Origin: Verrucomicrobiota bacterium
GTDB taxonomy: Bacteria > Verrucomicrobiota > Verrucomicrobiia > Opitutales > Opitutaceae
DNA length: 64,000 bases
Assembly (NCBI GenBank): GCA_023432225.1
Contig: JAEYUW010000045.1
Location: 427,620-491,619, forward strand
Reading direction: 5' to 3'
Part shown: positions 25,690 through 34,032 of the stretch, one piece after another
Position numbering within the stretch: the stretch's first letter is position 1
How the letters are laid out: each line of letters begins with the position of its first letter
Notes under the pieces: generated by a model
Seen by the model: only the letters and a program-made list of their open reading frames with translations
Databases searched by the model: none
Told to the model about the DNA's origin: nothing
Program-made: the position numbers and the translations under genes

Positions 25690-27477
25690 ATGCGCCTCAA
25701 AAAATTCCACGCCGTCGCCGCTGCGTTGCTCCTCGCCGCCGCGGCGCACGCGCAACCGGCGAATGCGCCGGTGCTTCCGCTGAGCGAGTTGCAGCCCGGG
25801 ATGAAGGGCGAGGTCTGGACCGTCTTCCGTGGTTCGCAGTCGGAGCCGTTCGCCGTCCAAGTCACCGGCGTCCTCCAAAACGCGCTCGGTCCGGGCAAAA
25901 GCCTCATCCTCTGCGAACTCACCGACCCGCGCGTGCAGCCGATGGGCGCCGTCGCCGGCATGAGCGGCAGCCCGCTCTACATCGACGGCAAACTCGTCGG
26001 CGTTCTCTCCTATCAGATCCAAAAATTCGAGACGGTCCGCTACGCCGGTTTCACGCCGATCGCGGACATGCTCGAAGTCAGCGCGCTGCCCGCGAGCGCG
26101 CCCGCTCCCGCCACGACACTCCCGATTCCCGTCAAAACCGGCCCGCGCGCGCGCGACGATCGTCCGGCGCAACGCTCGGGCAGCGGCGGCGATTTTCAAC
26201 CATTCCGCCCCGTCTTCTCGCTCGGCGGCATCGCGCCGCAAGTCGCTGAAGTCATGGCGCCGCAATTTGAAGCCATCGGTCTCAACGCCATCGCGCTCGG
26301 CGGCAATCTCGGTTCCGCCGCCGCCGAGTTGCCCGACGCGCCCGCGCCGAACCTGAAACCCGGCGGCGTCGTCGCCGCGGCGCTCGCCGTCGGCGACATC
26401 ACGATGGCCGCGAGCGGCACCGTCTCGCACATCGACGGCGCGCACGTTCTCGCCTTTGGCCATCCGCTGATGACGCTCGGCGCCACCGAAGTTCCGATGG
26501 CCGAGGCCGAGATCGTCACGATTCTCCCGAGCTCGCTCAACTCGATCAAAGTCGCCAACACCGGCCGCGTGATCGGCACGTTCTCGCAGGATCGCCTCTC
26601 CGCCATCTACGGCGAAGTCGGCCGCATGCCGCATCTCGTGCCCGTCGAGATCGACCTGCCGTCGCGCCTGAACCGCAAGAGTCTCAAGTTCGCCGTCGTC
26701 CAACACGAGATGCTGCTGCCCGCCATCGCCGCCACCGGCCTGACACAGGCCGTGCTCGGCTCGAACGAAGCCGGCCTCACGCGCGGTTTCCGGTTGCGCG
26801 CGATCGTCGACTACGCGGGGCGGCCCCCGGTCGAATTCAGCCGTCTTTACCCCGGCCCGCAGGGTTTCGCGCAAGGCGTCGGCGAGTTCACCGCCAATCT
26901 CCAGCAGTGGCTCTTCAATCCTTACGAGCGCACGTTCCCGGAAAAAATCCGCTTCGCCGTCGAAGAAACCACCGAGACGCCCGTCGGCTACGTCGAACTG
27001 CTCCAAGTCTCCCGCACCACCGCCGGCGCCGGCGAGAAAGTCACCGCGACGATCAGCTGGCGCGGTTTCCAATCCGACAAATCCATCGAGACGGTCGATA
27101 TCCCCGTGCCCGCCGAATGGACCGGCAAGGAACTCGAGGTCGTCCTCGCCAACGGCCGACAGCTCGACGACCTCACCGGCCGCCCGCGTTCGATCAGCGT
27201 CAACCAGCTCCGCAATTTCGACGAATACCTCGGCGTGCTCCGCGACGCCCGCGAGAGCGACGGACTCTATCTCGCCATCGTCGAACGCACCGCGCTCTTC
27301 ACCGACAACACCGCGACCACCGTCGAACTTCCCAGTTCTTTCGAGCGCATCGCCCGCTCCGCCGACGCGAGCCGTTACCAACGTCGCGAGGCCGCCGTGC
27401 CGCTCTGGGAAACCCATCTACTGCCCGGCCGGCTCTTCAACGTCAGCACGCGCCGCCCGCTGAAGATCACGGATTGA
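25690..27477 (+). CDS. secreted protein with an S55 (SpoIVB-like) peptidase domain
   Basis: This 595-residue protein has a Sec signal peptide (MRLKKFHAVAAALLLAAAAHAQ). The following 80 residues match the S55 family: LQPGMKGEVWTVFRG, a variable section, and VAGMSGSPLYIDGKLVG, which contains the probable catalytic serine; the FGHPLM motif near residue 255 may contribute histidine. The family type member SpoIVB cleaves a regulator during sporulation, but in non-spore-formers the role is unknown. The C-terminal half (about 430-595) is beta-rich and unassigned. It is followed by another secreted protein after a palindromic repeat. Peptidase activity is predicted, not shown. Confidence 0.75.
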   Translation: MRLKKFHAVAAALLLAAAAHAQPANAPVLPLSELQPGMKGEVWTVFRGSQSEPFAVQVTGVLQNALGPGKSLILCELTDPRVQPMGAVAGMSGSPLYIDGKLVGVLSYQIQKFETVRYAGFTPIADMLEVSALPASAPAPATTLPIPVKTGPRARDDRPAQRSGSGGDFQPFRPVFSLGGIAPQVAEVMAPQFEAIGLNAIALGGNLGSAAAELPDAPAPNLKPGGVVAAALAVGDITMAASGTVSHIDGAHVLAFGHPLMTLGATEVPMAEAEIVTILPSSLNSIKVANTGRVIGTFSQDRLSAIYGEVGRMPHLVPVEIDLPSRLNRKSLKFAVVQHEMLLPAIAATGLTQAVLGSNEAGLTRGFRLRAIVDYAGRPPVEFSRLYPGPQGFAQGVGEFTANLQQWLFNPYERTFPEKIRFAVEETTETPVGYVELLQVSRTTAGAGEKVTATISWRGFQSDKSIETVDIPVPAEWTGKELEVVLANGRQLDDLTGRPRSISVNQLRNFDEYLGVLRDARESDGLYLAIVERTALFTDNTATTVELPSSFERIARSADASRYQRREAAVPLWETHLLPGRLFNVSTRRPLKITD

Positions 27478-27506
27478 AATCCATCCGTCGCGTCGGACCG
27501 AGCAAA

Positions 27507-27566
27507 GTAAGGCCGGTCTTCGACCGGCCTATTCCACTCTCGCGGCCGGTCACAGACCGGCCCTAC
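27507..27566 (+). repeat. GTAAGGCCGG...CCCTAC palindromic repeat
   Basis: It starts gtaaggccggtcttcgacc and ends gaccggccctac, with loops ttc and aca. A run of six T residues follows, so on the plus strand it could also act as a terminator. The next gene starts 10 bases past the element. Confidence 0.85.
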
Positions 27567-27575
27567 TTTTTTCCC

Positions 27576-29864
27576 ATGCGCCTCATCACGACCTTCGCGC
27601 TCACTCTCGCCGCCGCAACCGCCGCGCTTCAAGCCGAGCCGCTCTCCAAATCGCTCGAGATCGATTTCTACCGCGAGGTTCCCAATCGCAACCTGAAGGG
27701 TTTCGCCGTGCGCTCCGATGGCCGCCTGCTGGTCGGTCCCACCCTCCGCGAACTTCCCGGCGCAATGCCGGCCGATCTGCTTTGGACCTTCGTGCGCGCC
27801 GGCGATGACAAGGCCTGGCTCGTCGGCACGGGTCCGGAAGGAAAGGTCTTCCGCGTGAACACCGATGTGCGCACGGACTACCAGCCCGAGCTCGCCGTCG
27901 ATCTGGAGGCCACACATGTGTTCGCGTTGTGCGCGCTCGACAGCGACGCGTTCCTCGCCGGCACGTCGCCGCAAGGCACGCTCTCGCTCGTGCGCGGCGG
28001 CAAGGTCGTCGCTTCTGCCATCCTGCCGGCGGACTCGATCTTCGACATCGTGAAGCTGCCCGGAAAAACGCCGACGCTGCTCGTTGCGACCGGCAATCCC
28101 GGCCGCATCTACCGCGTCGACCTGGAAAAATTCTCCGCCGCGGGCGAAACCAAAGCCAAACTCACCACTGCCGCGGATCTCGCGAAACACGGCATCACCC
28201 CGTTCGGCGAAATCCGCGATCGCAACGTCCGCCGCCTCCTCTCGCTCCCGGACGGCCGCGTGATCGCCGGCTCCGCGCCCAAGGGCAACGTCTACGCGTT
28301 TTCCGCCACCGGCGGCGCGCCGCTCCTGTTGCTCGAAAACCGCGACGCCGAAATCACCGACCTGCTCGCGGATAAGGACGGCGCCTTCTTTGCCGCCGTG
28401 ACGCTGTCCGGCACCTCCGGCGAAGCGCGCGTCAATCGCACGCCCAGCACGCCACCGGCCGCGGCCGCGAAACCGGACGACGCAAACGACAACGATCCCG
28501 CCCGCGCGGAAAAATTCACCGGCCGCGCGCAACTCGTCTATTTTTCCACCGACGCTCTGCCTGAAACGGTTGTCTCGCGTCCGAGCACGGCTTTCTACCG
28601 CCTCGCGTGGCACGATGCCGGCGAGGGACTGCGCTGGATCCTCATCAGCGGCGGAGAACAAGGCGAGATCGTGGCCTACTCGCCCTCCGAGCGTCGCAGC
28701 AGCAACCTGGGCGCCGTCGCGTCGTCGCAGGTTAACGCCATCCTTCCCAGCCGCGCCGCCACCAGCGGCACTTTCCACTTGCTGCGCAACAACGCCGCCG
28801 GTCTTTCGCAGCTCAATTTCGCCGAGTCCGCCGACCGCTCGCTCGAGACGCGCAAACTCGACCTCGGCGTCGCCGCCGACCTCGGTCAGGTGCGCTTCGC
28901 CCGCCTCGACGGCGCCGCCGCGGAACGCGTGCGCGTCGCGCTGCGCACGAGCTTCGGCAGCGATGAACTCGAAGGCTGGAGCGCGTGGACCGAATTGAAA
29001 CCGGCCGACGGCGGCTGGTTCGCGCCCGGCCTGCGCGGCCGCTACGTGCAGTTGCGCGTGACGTGGGCATTCAAGCTCGGCGCCGAGCCCGATATCGACA
29101 AAGCCACGTTGTTTTACCTGCCGCAGAATCGCCGACCGCAGCTGACGGATTTCCGCATCTTCCCCGCCAATCTCGGCCTCGTGCCTGCCGCCGACACCAG
29201 CGCGCCGAACGCGAGCACGACTCTCGGGCAGCTCCTTTTTCCGAGCCCGCGCGACTCGAAGGATGACAGCGGCGGCAAACGCAAAGGCGGCCTGATGAAC
29301 AGCCCCGTCGTGCCGGCTCCCGGCGCTCAAATCGTCTACTGGACGCTCGCCGACGCGGATGATGACAACGTCACCGCCACGTTCTCGATCAGCCCGGAAG
29401 GCAAAAACGAGTGGACCGACCTCGCCATCGACACGGCGGATTCCTACGTGCAATTCGACATCAGCCACCTGCCGGAAGGTCGCTACCGTTCGCGCCTCAC
29501 CGCGCGCGAGCAGGCGCCCCGCCCCGCTGCGCAGCGCCTCAGCTACACGTTCGAGACGGACTACCTCACCGTCGACCGCACGCGACCGGAGATCCTCGAC
29601 GCCAAAGTCGAGCACGCCGGCGACGCCTGGCGCATCACGGTCGAGGGTCGCGACGCGCTCAGCCTGCTCGAAGGCGCCGAGTTCGTGCTCAACAACGGCA
29701 TGCGCGTCACGCTCGAGCAACCCGCCGACGGCATCCTCGACAGCCAGCGCGAGACTTTCGTCGCCGAGTTCACCGACGCCAAAGCCGCCGGTGCGACCTC
29801 GGTCGAGATCACGCTCTACGACAAGTCCGCCAACAGCGCCGCGCGGCGACTGCCGCTGAAGTAG
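27576..29864 (+). CDS. secreted, probable beta-propeller protein of unknown function
   Basis: This 762-residue protein begins with a Sec signal peptide (MRLITTFALTLAAATAALQA). Residues about 30-420 contain repeated blocks of the kind LVGTGPEGKVFRVN, FLAGTSPQGTLSLVRGG, LLVATGNPGRIYRV and VIAGSAPKGNVYAF, the spacing expected of a propeller. A middle domain (about 430-560) and an Ig-like C-terminal section (about 590-762) follow. I do not recognise a named family. The start is chosen because the signal peptide begins there; upstream codons lie in the previous gene. The TAG stop is part of a GTAGCGG word. Confidence 0.7.
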   Translation: MRLITTFALTLAAATAALQAEPLSKSLEIDFYREVPNRNLKGFAVRSDGRLLVGPTLRELPGAMPADLLWTFVRAGDDKAWLVGTGPEGKVFRVNTDVRTDYQPELAVDLEATHVFALCALDSDAFLAGTSPQGTLSLVRGGKVVASAILPADSIFDIVKLPGKTPTLLVATGNPGRIYRVDLEKFSAAGETKAKLTTAADLAKHGITPFGEIRDRNVRRLLSLPDGRVIAGSAPKGNVYAFSATGGAPLLLLENRDAEITDLLADKDGAFFAAVTLSGTSGEARVNRTPSTPPAAAAKPDDANDNDPARAEKFTGRAQLVYFSTDALPETVVSRPSTAFYRLAWHDAGEGLRWILISGGEQGEIVAYSPSERRSSNLGAVASSQVNAILPSRAATSGTFHLLRNNAAGLSQLNFAESADRSLETRKLDLGVAADLGQVRFARLDGAAAERVRVALRTSFGSDELEGWSAWTELKPADGGWFAPGLRGRYVQLRVTWAFKLGAEPDIDKATLFYLPQNRRPQLTDFRIFPANLGLVPAADTSAPNASTTLGQLLFPSPRDSKDDSGGKRKGGLMNSPVVPAPGAQIVYWTLADADDDNVTATFSISPEGKNEWTDLAIDTADSYVQFDISHLPEGRYRSRLTAREQAPRPAAQRLSYTFETDYLTVDRTRPEILDAKVEHAGDAWRITVEGRDALSLLEGAEFVLNNGMRVTLEQPADGILDSQRETFVAEFTDAKAAGATSVEITLYDKSANSAARRLPLK

Positions 29865-29874
29865 CGGACCCGTT

Positions 29875-29937
29875 GTAGCGGAATTCGTCAGAATTTCGCC
29901 GCGTGTCGAATGGCGAAAGCCTCACTGCTTCCGCTAC
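29875..29937 (+). repeat. GTAGCGGAA...TTCCGCTAC palindromic repeat
   Basis: The ends gtagcggaa and ttccgctac are perfect inverted repeats. Inside are aattcgtcagaatttcgcc and cgaaagcctcactgc. A close copy is at 53596-53658 and a looser one at 42216-42276. It lies 11 bases after the previous gene. Confidence 0.85.
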
Positions 29938-29999
29938 GCTCTCTCCGCCCGCGAAAATCGCTCCCCTTCCGTCAGAAACGCGTCCACCGTCGCACCTGC

Positions 30000-30851
30000 A
30001 TGGCTCTCCTCGGCAAACTCAACCGCCTCCGCATCGTCCGCTTCGCGCAACCGGGCTACTACCTCGACGGCGGAAGCCACGGCGAAATTCTCCTGCCCAG
30101 CCGCTACATTCCCGCGGGCACCACGCCCGGCGACGTGATCGAGGTAATGGTGTATCGCGACACCGAAGACCGCCTCGTCGCCACGACCGAAAAACCGCTC
30201 GCTTACGTCGGCGAATTTGCCGCGCTGCACGTCGTGAGCCTGACGCCGCGCATCGGCGTGTTTCTCGCCTGGGGATTGGAGAAGGATCTGCTGTTGCCGA
30301 TTCGCGAGATGTCCGGCCCCGTCCAGCCGGGCGACAAAGTCGTCGTCCTCGTCATGGTCGATCCTCACACCGACCGGCTGATTGCCACGGCGCGCTTCAA
30401 TCGCTTTCTCGACCGCACGCCCGCGCACTATCACGAAGGCGAGTCTGTTCGCCTGCTCGTCGCCAGCCGCAGCCCGATCGGCTACAACATGGTCGTCAAC
30501 CACGCGCACCGCGGCTTGCTCTACCACACCGACGTCACGACGCCGCTCGCGATCGGCGATTGGGTCGATGGCTACGTGCGCGCGATTCGCCCCGACGGCA
30601 AACTCGACCTCGCGCTCGGCAAGGCCGGCTATCGCCGCATCGCCGCGCTCACCGACCAGATCCTCGCCGCGCTCGAGGCGAAGGGCGGCCAGCTCCCCTA
30701 CGGCGACAACAGCATCCCGGAAGAAATCCGCGAAGCCTTCGGCGTGAGCAAGAAAGCGTTCAAGCAGGCCATTGGCGCGCTCTACCGCGACCGCCGCATC
30801 GTCATCGAACCGCGCGGGATTCGGCTCGTTCGGCCTGAGGACGGCGAGTAA
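30000..30851 (+). CDS. CvfB-like S1 RNA-binding protein
   Basis: This 283-residue protein has the CvfB/YitL plan: an N-terminal OB/S1-like part (about 7-65), a second S1 segment (about 70-140, VVSLTPRIGVFLAWGLEKDLL), a third (about 150-210, GYNMVVNHAHRGLLYHTDV), and a winged-helix at the C terminus (about 235-283, IREAFGVSKKAFKQAIGALY). Family members bind RNA and affect virulence-factor expression in Staphylococcus; the role here is unknown. The start MALLGKLNRLRIV is chosen because the preceding in-frame codons run into the palindromic repeat at 29875. Confidence 0.82.
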   Translation: MALLGKLNRLRIVRFAQPGYYLDGGSHGEILLPSRYIPAGTTPGDVIEVMVYRDTEDRLVATTEKPLAYVGEFAALHVVSLTPRIGVFLAWGLEKDLLLPIREMSGPVQPGDKVVVLVMVDPHTDRLIATARFNRFLDRTPAHYHEGESVRLLVASRSPIGYNMVVNHAHRGLLYHTDVTTPLAIGDWVDGYVRAIRPDGKLDLALGKAGYRRIAALTDQILAALEAKGGQLPYGDNSIPEEIREAFGVSKKAFKQAIGALYRDRRIVIEPRGIRLVRPEDGE

Positions 30852-30875
30852 GCGGGCCGCTTGGTCGCCGCTGAA

Positions 30876-30929
30876 GTAGCGCAGGCGTCCCGCCTGCACC
30901 GGCCGAAGCAGGCGAGACGCCTGCGCTAC
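30876..30929 (+). repeat. GTAGCGCAGGCGTC...GACGCCTGCGCTAC palindromic repeat
   Basis: A 54-base element whose first and last 14 bases are perfect inverted repeats. The left side contains an internal hairpin gcaggcg-tcc-cgcctgc. A version of it is read in frame inside the helicase gene at 56021. Confidence 0.88.
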
Positions 30930-30937
30930 GCCGAACC

Positions 30938-31891
30938 TCACGCGCGCGGATGAGCCTTCGCGTAGATTTCCTTCAGCCGCGCCACGCTCGTGTGCGTGTA
31001 GATCTGCGTCGTCGCCAGATTCGCATGACCGAGTAGTTCCTGCACCGCGCGCAAGTCGGCGCCCGAGTTCAGCAGGTGCGTCGCGTAGGAATGCCGCAGC
31101 TTGTGCGGCGAAAGGTCCATCGGCAGGTCAGCCAGCGCAAGGTAACGCTTCACGATCAGCTGCACCGCGCGCACGGCGAGCCGGTCGCCGCGCTCGGTGA
31201 TGAGCACCGGCGCAGTCGGTTTCGGGTTCGGCGCGAATTCGTCGCGGAACTTCTGCAACACCGCCATCGCGACCGCTCCGAGTGGACAAATGCGCTCCTT
31301 GCGGCCCTTGCCGAGCACGCGCGCACTTCCCGTTCCGAAATCGAGCGCGCCGTGATTGAGTCCCACCAACTCGCTCACGCGCAAGCCGCCGCCGTAGAGC
31401 AGTTCCAACACGAGCCGGTCGCGCCACGCCGTGAATTTATCCGCTTCGCCACGTTCGAGGAGCTTCTGCGGTCCAGCGAGCAGCGTGGCCGTTTGCGTTT
31501 CGGTCAAAAACTTCGGCAGCGATTTCTCCAGCTTCGGCAGCGGCACGCCGGCAAACGGATTCCGCGCGAGCCGGCCGCGGCGTTGCCAATAGCGAAAAAA
31601 TGAACGCAAACCGGACACATGATTGTGTAGCGTGCGCCGACTGAAGCGCCGCTGACCTTCGATCACGAAGCTGCGCATGTCCGTGGTCGTCAGACTCGCA
31701 AAACCGTCCGCGCGCCAACGCGCACCGGTTTGCGCCCACACGTAGAAATCCTCAAACGCCTGCCGGTAGTTGCGCACCGTGTAGGCGGAATAGCGCCGCT
31801 CCTTCGCGAGGAAATCGAGGAACGGCGCCAGCCAGTCCGCCGCGACGGCCGCGGGCACCTTGGTCTCGGGCGCGGGAACGTCGTCCGTCAT
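30938..31891 (-). CDS. xerC: tyrosine recombinase of the XerC/XerD type
   Basis: This 317-residue recombinase has the SAM-like N-terminal DNA-binding domain (about 25-110) and the catalytic domain (about 130-317). The catalytic residues are visible: Arg in LLYGGGLRVSELVG, His-x-x-Arg in LSPHKLRHSYATHLLNSG, His in LLGHANLATTQIYTH and the nucleophile Tyr in the same motif. Such enzymes resolve chromosome dimers at dif with a partner Xer protein. No attachment site or phage gene is nearby, so a housekeeping role is likely; XerC versus XerD cannot be decided. Its 3' end is 8 bases from a palindromic repeat. Confidence 0.88.
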   Translation of the reverse strand: MTDDVPAPETKVPAAVAADWLAPFLDFLAKERRYSAYTVRNYRQAFEDFYVWAQTGARWRADGFASLTTTDMRSFVIEGQRRFSRRTLHNHVSGLRSFFRYWQRRGRLARNPFAGVPLPKLEKSLPKFLTETQTATLLAGPQKLLERGEADKFTAWRDRLVLELLYGGGLRVSELVGLNHGALDFGTGSARVLGKGRKERICPLGAVAMAVLQKFRDEFAPNPKPTAPVLITERGDRLAVRAVQLIVKRYLALADLPMDLSPHKLRHSYATHLLNSGADLRAVQELLGHANLATTQIYTHTSVARLKEIYAKAHPRA

Positions 31892-31940
31892 GGCGCTACG
31901 CGCCCGAACTCGGCTGAATTGCCCGCGGTCGACGCGACAG

Positions 31941-32003
31941 GTAGGGCGCGACCGCTGGGCGCGCCGCGAACGAGTTTCGGCGGGCCCAGCGGTCCCGCCC
32001 TAC
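31941..32003. repeat. GTAGGGCGCGACC...CGCCCTAC palindromic repeat
   Basis: The element starts gtagggcgcgaccgctgggc and ends gcccagcggtcccgccctac, making a long stem. It lies between the xer start and the mazG stop, both on the minus strand. Confidence 0.82.
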
Positions 32004-32033
32004 CGCACGCGGCGGAATATTTGCCGCAGTTGT

Positions 32034-32705
32034 TCATGCGCTCTTCGCAGCCACCCGCGTCTCCACTTTGCGCATGACGCGGTCGCACTCACGTCGCAGC
32101 GCCATCTCGGGATCGATCCCGCGCGCGCGGCACGCCGCAGCGATTTCAAAAAGTTCGCGCCCGACCACGTCCGACGTGAGCGCCTCCGCCCGTCGCGCGA
32201 TCGCGGCCGCATCGACCACGCCGTCCGCGGGCAACTTTTGCTTCTCGATTCGCTTGGCGACGTCCTCGGCGAACAGCAGGCCGGGCAATCGCGGCGGCAG
32301 CTTCTTGAAGACATGCGACTCCGCTTTGCCTGCGGCGGCCTTCTCCTGGGCTTTGACGCCTTCCCAGACGTCGATGACCTGCTCCGCGTTGCCGGCAGTG
32401 GCGTCGCCGAAGACATGCGGGTGCCGCCGGATGAGCTTGTCATTGATCTCGCGCGCCACGTCGTCGAAGTCGAAGTCGCCGCGCTCTGCCGCCAGCTGCG
32501 CGTGAAACACGACCTGCAGCAGCACATCGCCGAGCTCCTCGCGCATGTGCGGAATGTCTCCGCGATCGATCGTGTCGAGCAACTCGCTGCACTCGTCAAT
32601 CAGGTGACGCGCGAGGGTTTGATGGGTCTGCTCGCGGTCCCACGGGCAGCCGTCCGGAGCACGGAGGCGCGCCATGGTCCGGCGCAAGTCGTCGATGGCA
32701 CTCAT
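32034..32705 (-). CDS. mazG: MazG nucleoside triphosphate pyrophosphohydrolase
   Basis: This 223-residue enzyme hydrolyses NTPs to NMPs. The opening RAPDGCPWDREQTHQTL and the EExxE...ExxD metal-binding arrangement in HLIDECSELLDTID and MREELGDVLLQV match MazG. A second, weaker MazG-like half is expected in the C-terminal part (RRHPHVFGD, WEGVKAQEK). Start MSAIDDLRRTM is chosen because 34 upstream in-frame codons are encoded by the cacgaaa-type dispersed repeat and are unlike the family. It diverges from trpC, and the repeat occupies the space between them. Confidence 0.9.
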   Translation of the reverse strand: MSAIDDLRRTMARLRAPDGCPWDREQTHQTLARHLIDECSELLDTIDRGDIPHMREELGDVLLQVVFHAQLAAERGDFDFDDVAREINDKLIRRHPHVFGDATAGNAEQVIDVWEGVKAQEKAAAGKAESHVFKKLPPRLPGLLFAEDVAKRIEKQKLPADGVVDAAAIARRAEALTSDVVGRELFEIAAACRARGIDPEMALRRECDRVMRKVETRVAAKSA

Positions 32706-32720
32706 TGGAGGCCTTGCAGT

Positions 32721-32800
32721 AACCACGAAAAACACGAAATACACCAAAAAAGCCCGGGAATTTGCTGTTCCATTCTGCACGTTTCGTGTGTTTCGTGAGA
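32721..32800. repeat. CACGAAA dispersed inverted repeat between mazG and trpC
   Basis: The left arm cacgaaaaacacgaaa and the right arm tttcgtgtgtttcgtg are inverted copies with one mismatch. The AT-rich sequence contrasts with its surroundings. It fills the whole divergent region of two housekeeping genes, so their promoters must lie within or overlap it. Confidence 0.8.
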
Positions 32801-32809
32801 GTTTCACGC

Positions 32810-33607
32810 ATGGACAAACTCGCCGAAATCATGGCGCACAAGCGGCGCGAGATCGCCCCGATCCTCCGTCCCGTTTTCGAGGAGGAACTGGCCCGCCTGA
32901 ACGACTCGCTGCCGCCCGTGCCATCCTTCGCCAGCGCGCTGCGCCGCGGCGACGGCAAGCTCGCCGTCATCGCGGAGATCAAGCGCCGCTCGCCCTCCGC
33001 CGGCGCCATCAGCGAAGGCACCAAGGCGATCGACCAGGCCAAACGCTACTTCAATGCGCGCGCCAGCGCCTTGTCCGTGCTCACCGACGAGAAATTCTTT
33101 GGCGGTCGCATGGGCGATCTGGAGGAAGTCACACAATTCTTCCAGCAGCAGACCCCCGCGCTGCCGTGCCTGCGCAAGGATTTCATGGTGCACCCCGTGC
33201 AGGTGCTGCAGGCGCGCGAAGCCGGTGCGAGCGCGATCCTCATCATCGTGCGCGCGCTCGACGATTCCGAGATTTCGCAACTGCACACCAGCGCCAAGGC
33301 GGCCGGCATGTGCGCTCTGTTCGAAATCCACGACGAGAAGGACCTCGAACGCGCTGTGCAGCACGGCGCCAAGATCATCGGCGTCAACAATCGCGACCTG
33401 GCGATCTTCAAGTGCGACCTCGCCCTCTCCGAGCGTCTCATTCCGCAATTTCCGCAAGAAGTCATCGCGGTCAGCGAGAGCGGCATCTTCACCGCTCGCG
33501 ACGCCGCGCGCGTCCGCGCCGCCGGCGCGCAGGCCATCCTCGTCGGCGAGGCCCTGATGCGCGCCGAAGACCCCGCTGTTCTCATCCACGAATTTTCCAC
33601 CGCATGA
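32810..33607 (+). CDS. trpC: indole-3-glycerol-phosphate synthase
   Basis: This 265-residue TIM-barrel enzyme makes indole-3-glycerol phosphate in tryptophan synthesis. The barrel motifs are visible in order: AVIAEIKRRSPSAG (catalytic lysine), ALSVLTDEKFFGG, LPCLRKDFMVHPVQV (catalytic Lys), IIGVNNRDL (phosphate-binding) and AVSESGIFT (Glu). The start MDKLAEIMAHKRREI is the usual one; upstream in-frame codons come from the cacgaaa repeat. No other trp gene is in the window. The stop overlaps the next start by four bases (ATGA). Confidence 0.93.
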   Translation: MDKLAEIMAHKRREIAPILRPVFEEELARLNDSLPPVPSFASALRRGDGKLAVIAEIKRRSPSAGAISEGTKAIDQAKRYFNARASALSVLTDEKFFGGRMGDLEEVTQFFQQQTPALPCLRKDFMVHPVQVLQAREAGASAILIIVRALDDSEISQLHTSAKAAGMCALFEIHDEKDLERAVQHGAKIIGVNNRDLAIFKCDLALSERLIPQFPQEVIAVSESGIFTARDAARVRAAGAQAILVGEALMRAEDPAVLIHEFSTA

Positions 33608-34029
33608 GCTCCAAACAATTTCCCTGCGACCCGCGCCCGCTGGTCGGCGGCCTCTTCTACTTTGGTCGCATGACCGACAAGATCCGCAAGCACGCCCGTG
33701 GCGAGTTGCGCGACGATTACCTGCCGAATCTCGGCAAGGGCATGGACAGCCGCCTCTGCAATTTTCTCCACGTCGACTACGCCGCGCTGAAGGCGCAGGT
33801 GCTCGCCGGCGCGAGCGATGAGCAGGTTTTCGAATGGTGCACGAAAAACGGTCGCGCGCTCAACGCGGACGACGTGATCATCTGGAACGACTTCGTCAGC
33901 AAGCGAGGCTGGAACGACCAAGCCACGCCCGTGCTTGAGAAGCAGAAGGCGGAAGCCGGCTTCGGCGCGCGCGCGGATCTCCGGACGTTCTTCGAATTCT
34001 GGGACGTCGACGAGGGCCGCAAACCCTGA
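33604..34029 (+). CDS. DUF5069 family protein
   Basis: This 141-residue cytoplasmic protein matches DUF5069, a small helical family frequent in Planctomycetes and Verrucomicrobia, by the opening DPRPLVGGLFYFGRMTDKIR, then GMDSRLCNFLHVDYAAL and VFEWC. The function of the family is unknown to me. The start overlaps the trpC stop by four bases, and rsmA starts 3 bases after it, so trpC, this gene and rsmA probably form one transcript. The protein has no signal peptide or membrane helix. Confidence 0.75.
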   Translation: MSSKQFPCDPRPLVGGLFYFGRMTDKIRKHARGELRDDYLPNLGKGMDSRLCNFLHVDYAALKAQVLAGASDEQVFEWCTKNGRALNADDVIIWNDFVSKRGWNDQATPVLEKQKAEAGFGARADLRTFFEFWDVDEGRKP

Positions 34030-34032
34030 GGC

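Noticed and set aside
26907..27575. Upstream extension of the propeller protein
   Set aside because: The open frame continues back into the S55 gene in another frame, but the signal peptide at 27576 marks the real start.
30938..31891. Phage or integrative element integrase
   Set aside because: The gene has no phage neighbours, attachment sites or cargo and its sequence is of the housekeeping Xer type.
32706..32807. N-terminal extension of MazG
   Set aside because: It is encoded by the cacgaaa repeat and is unlike MazG.
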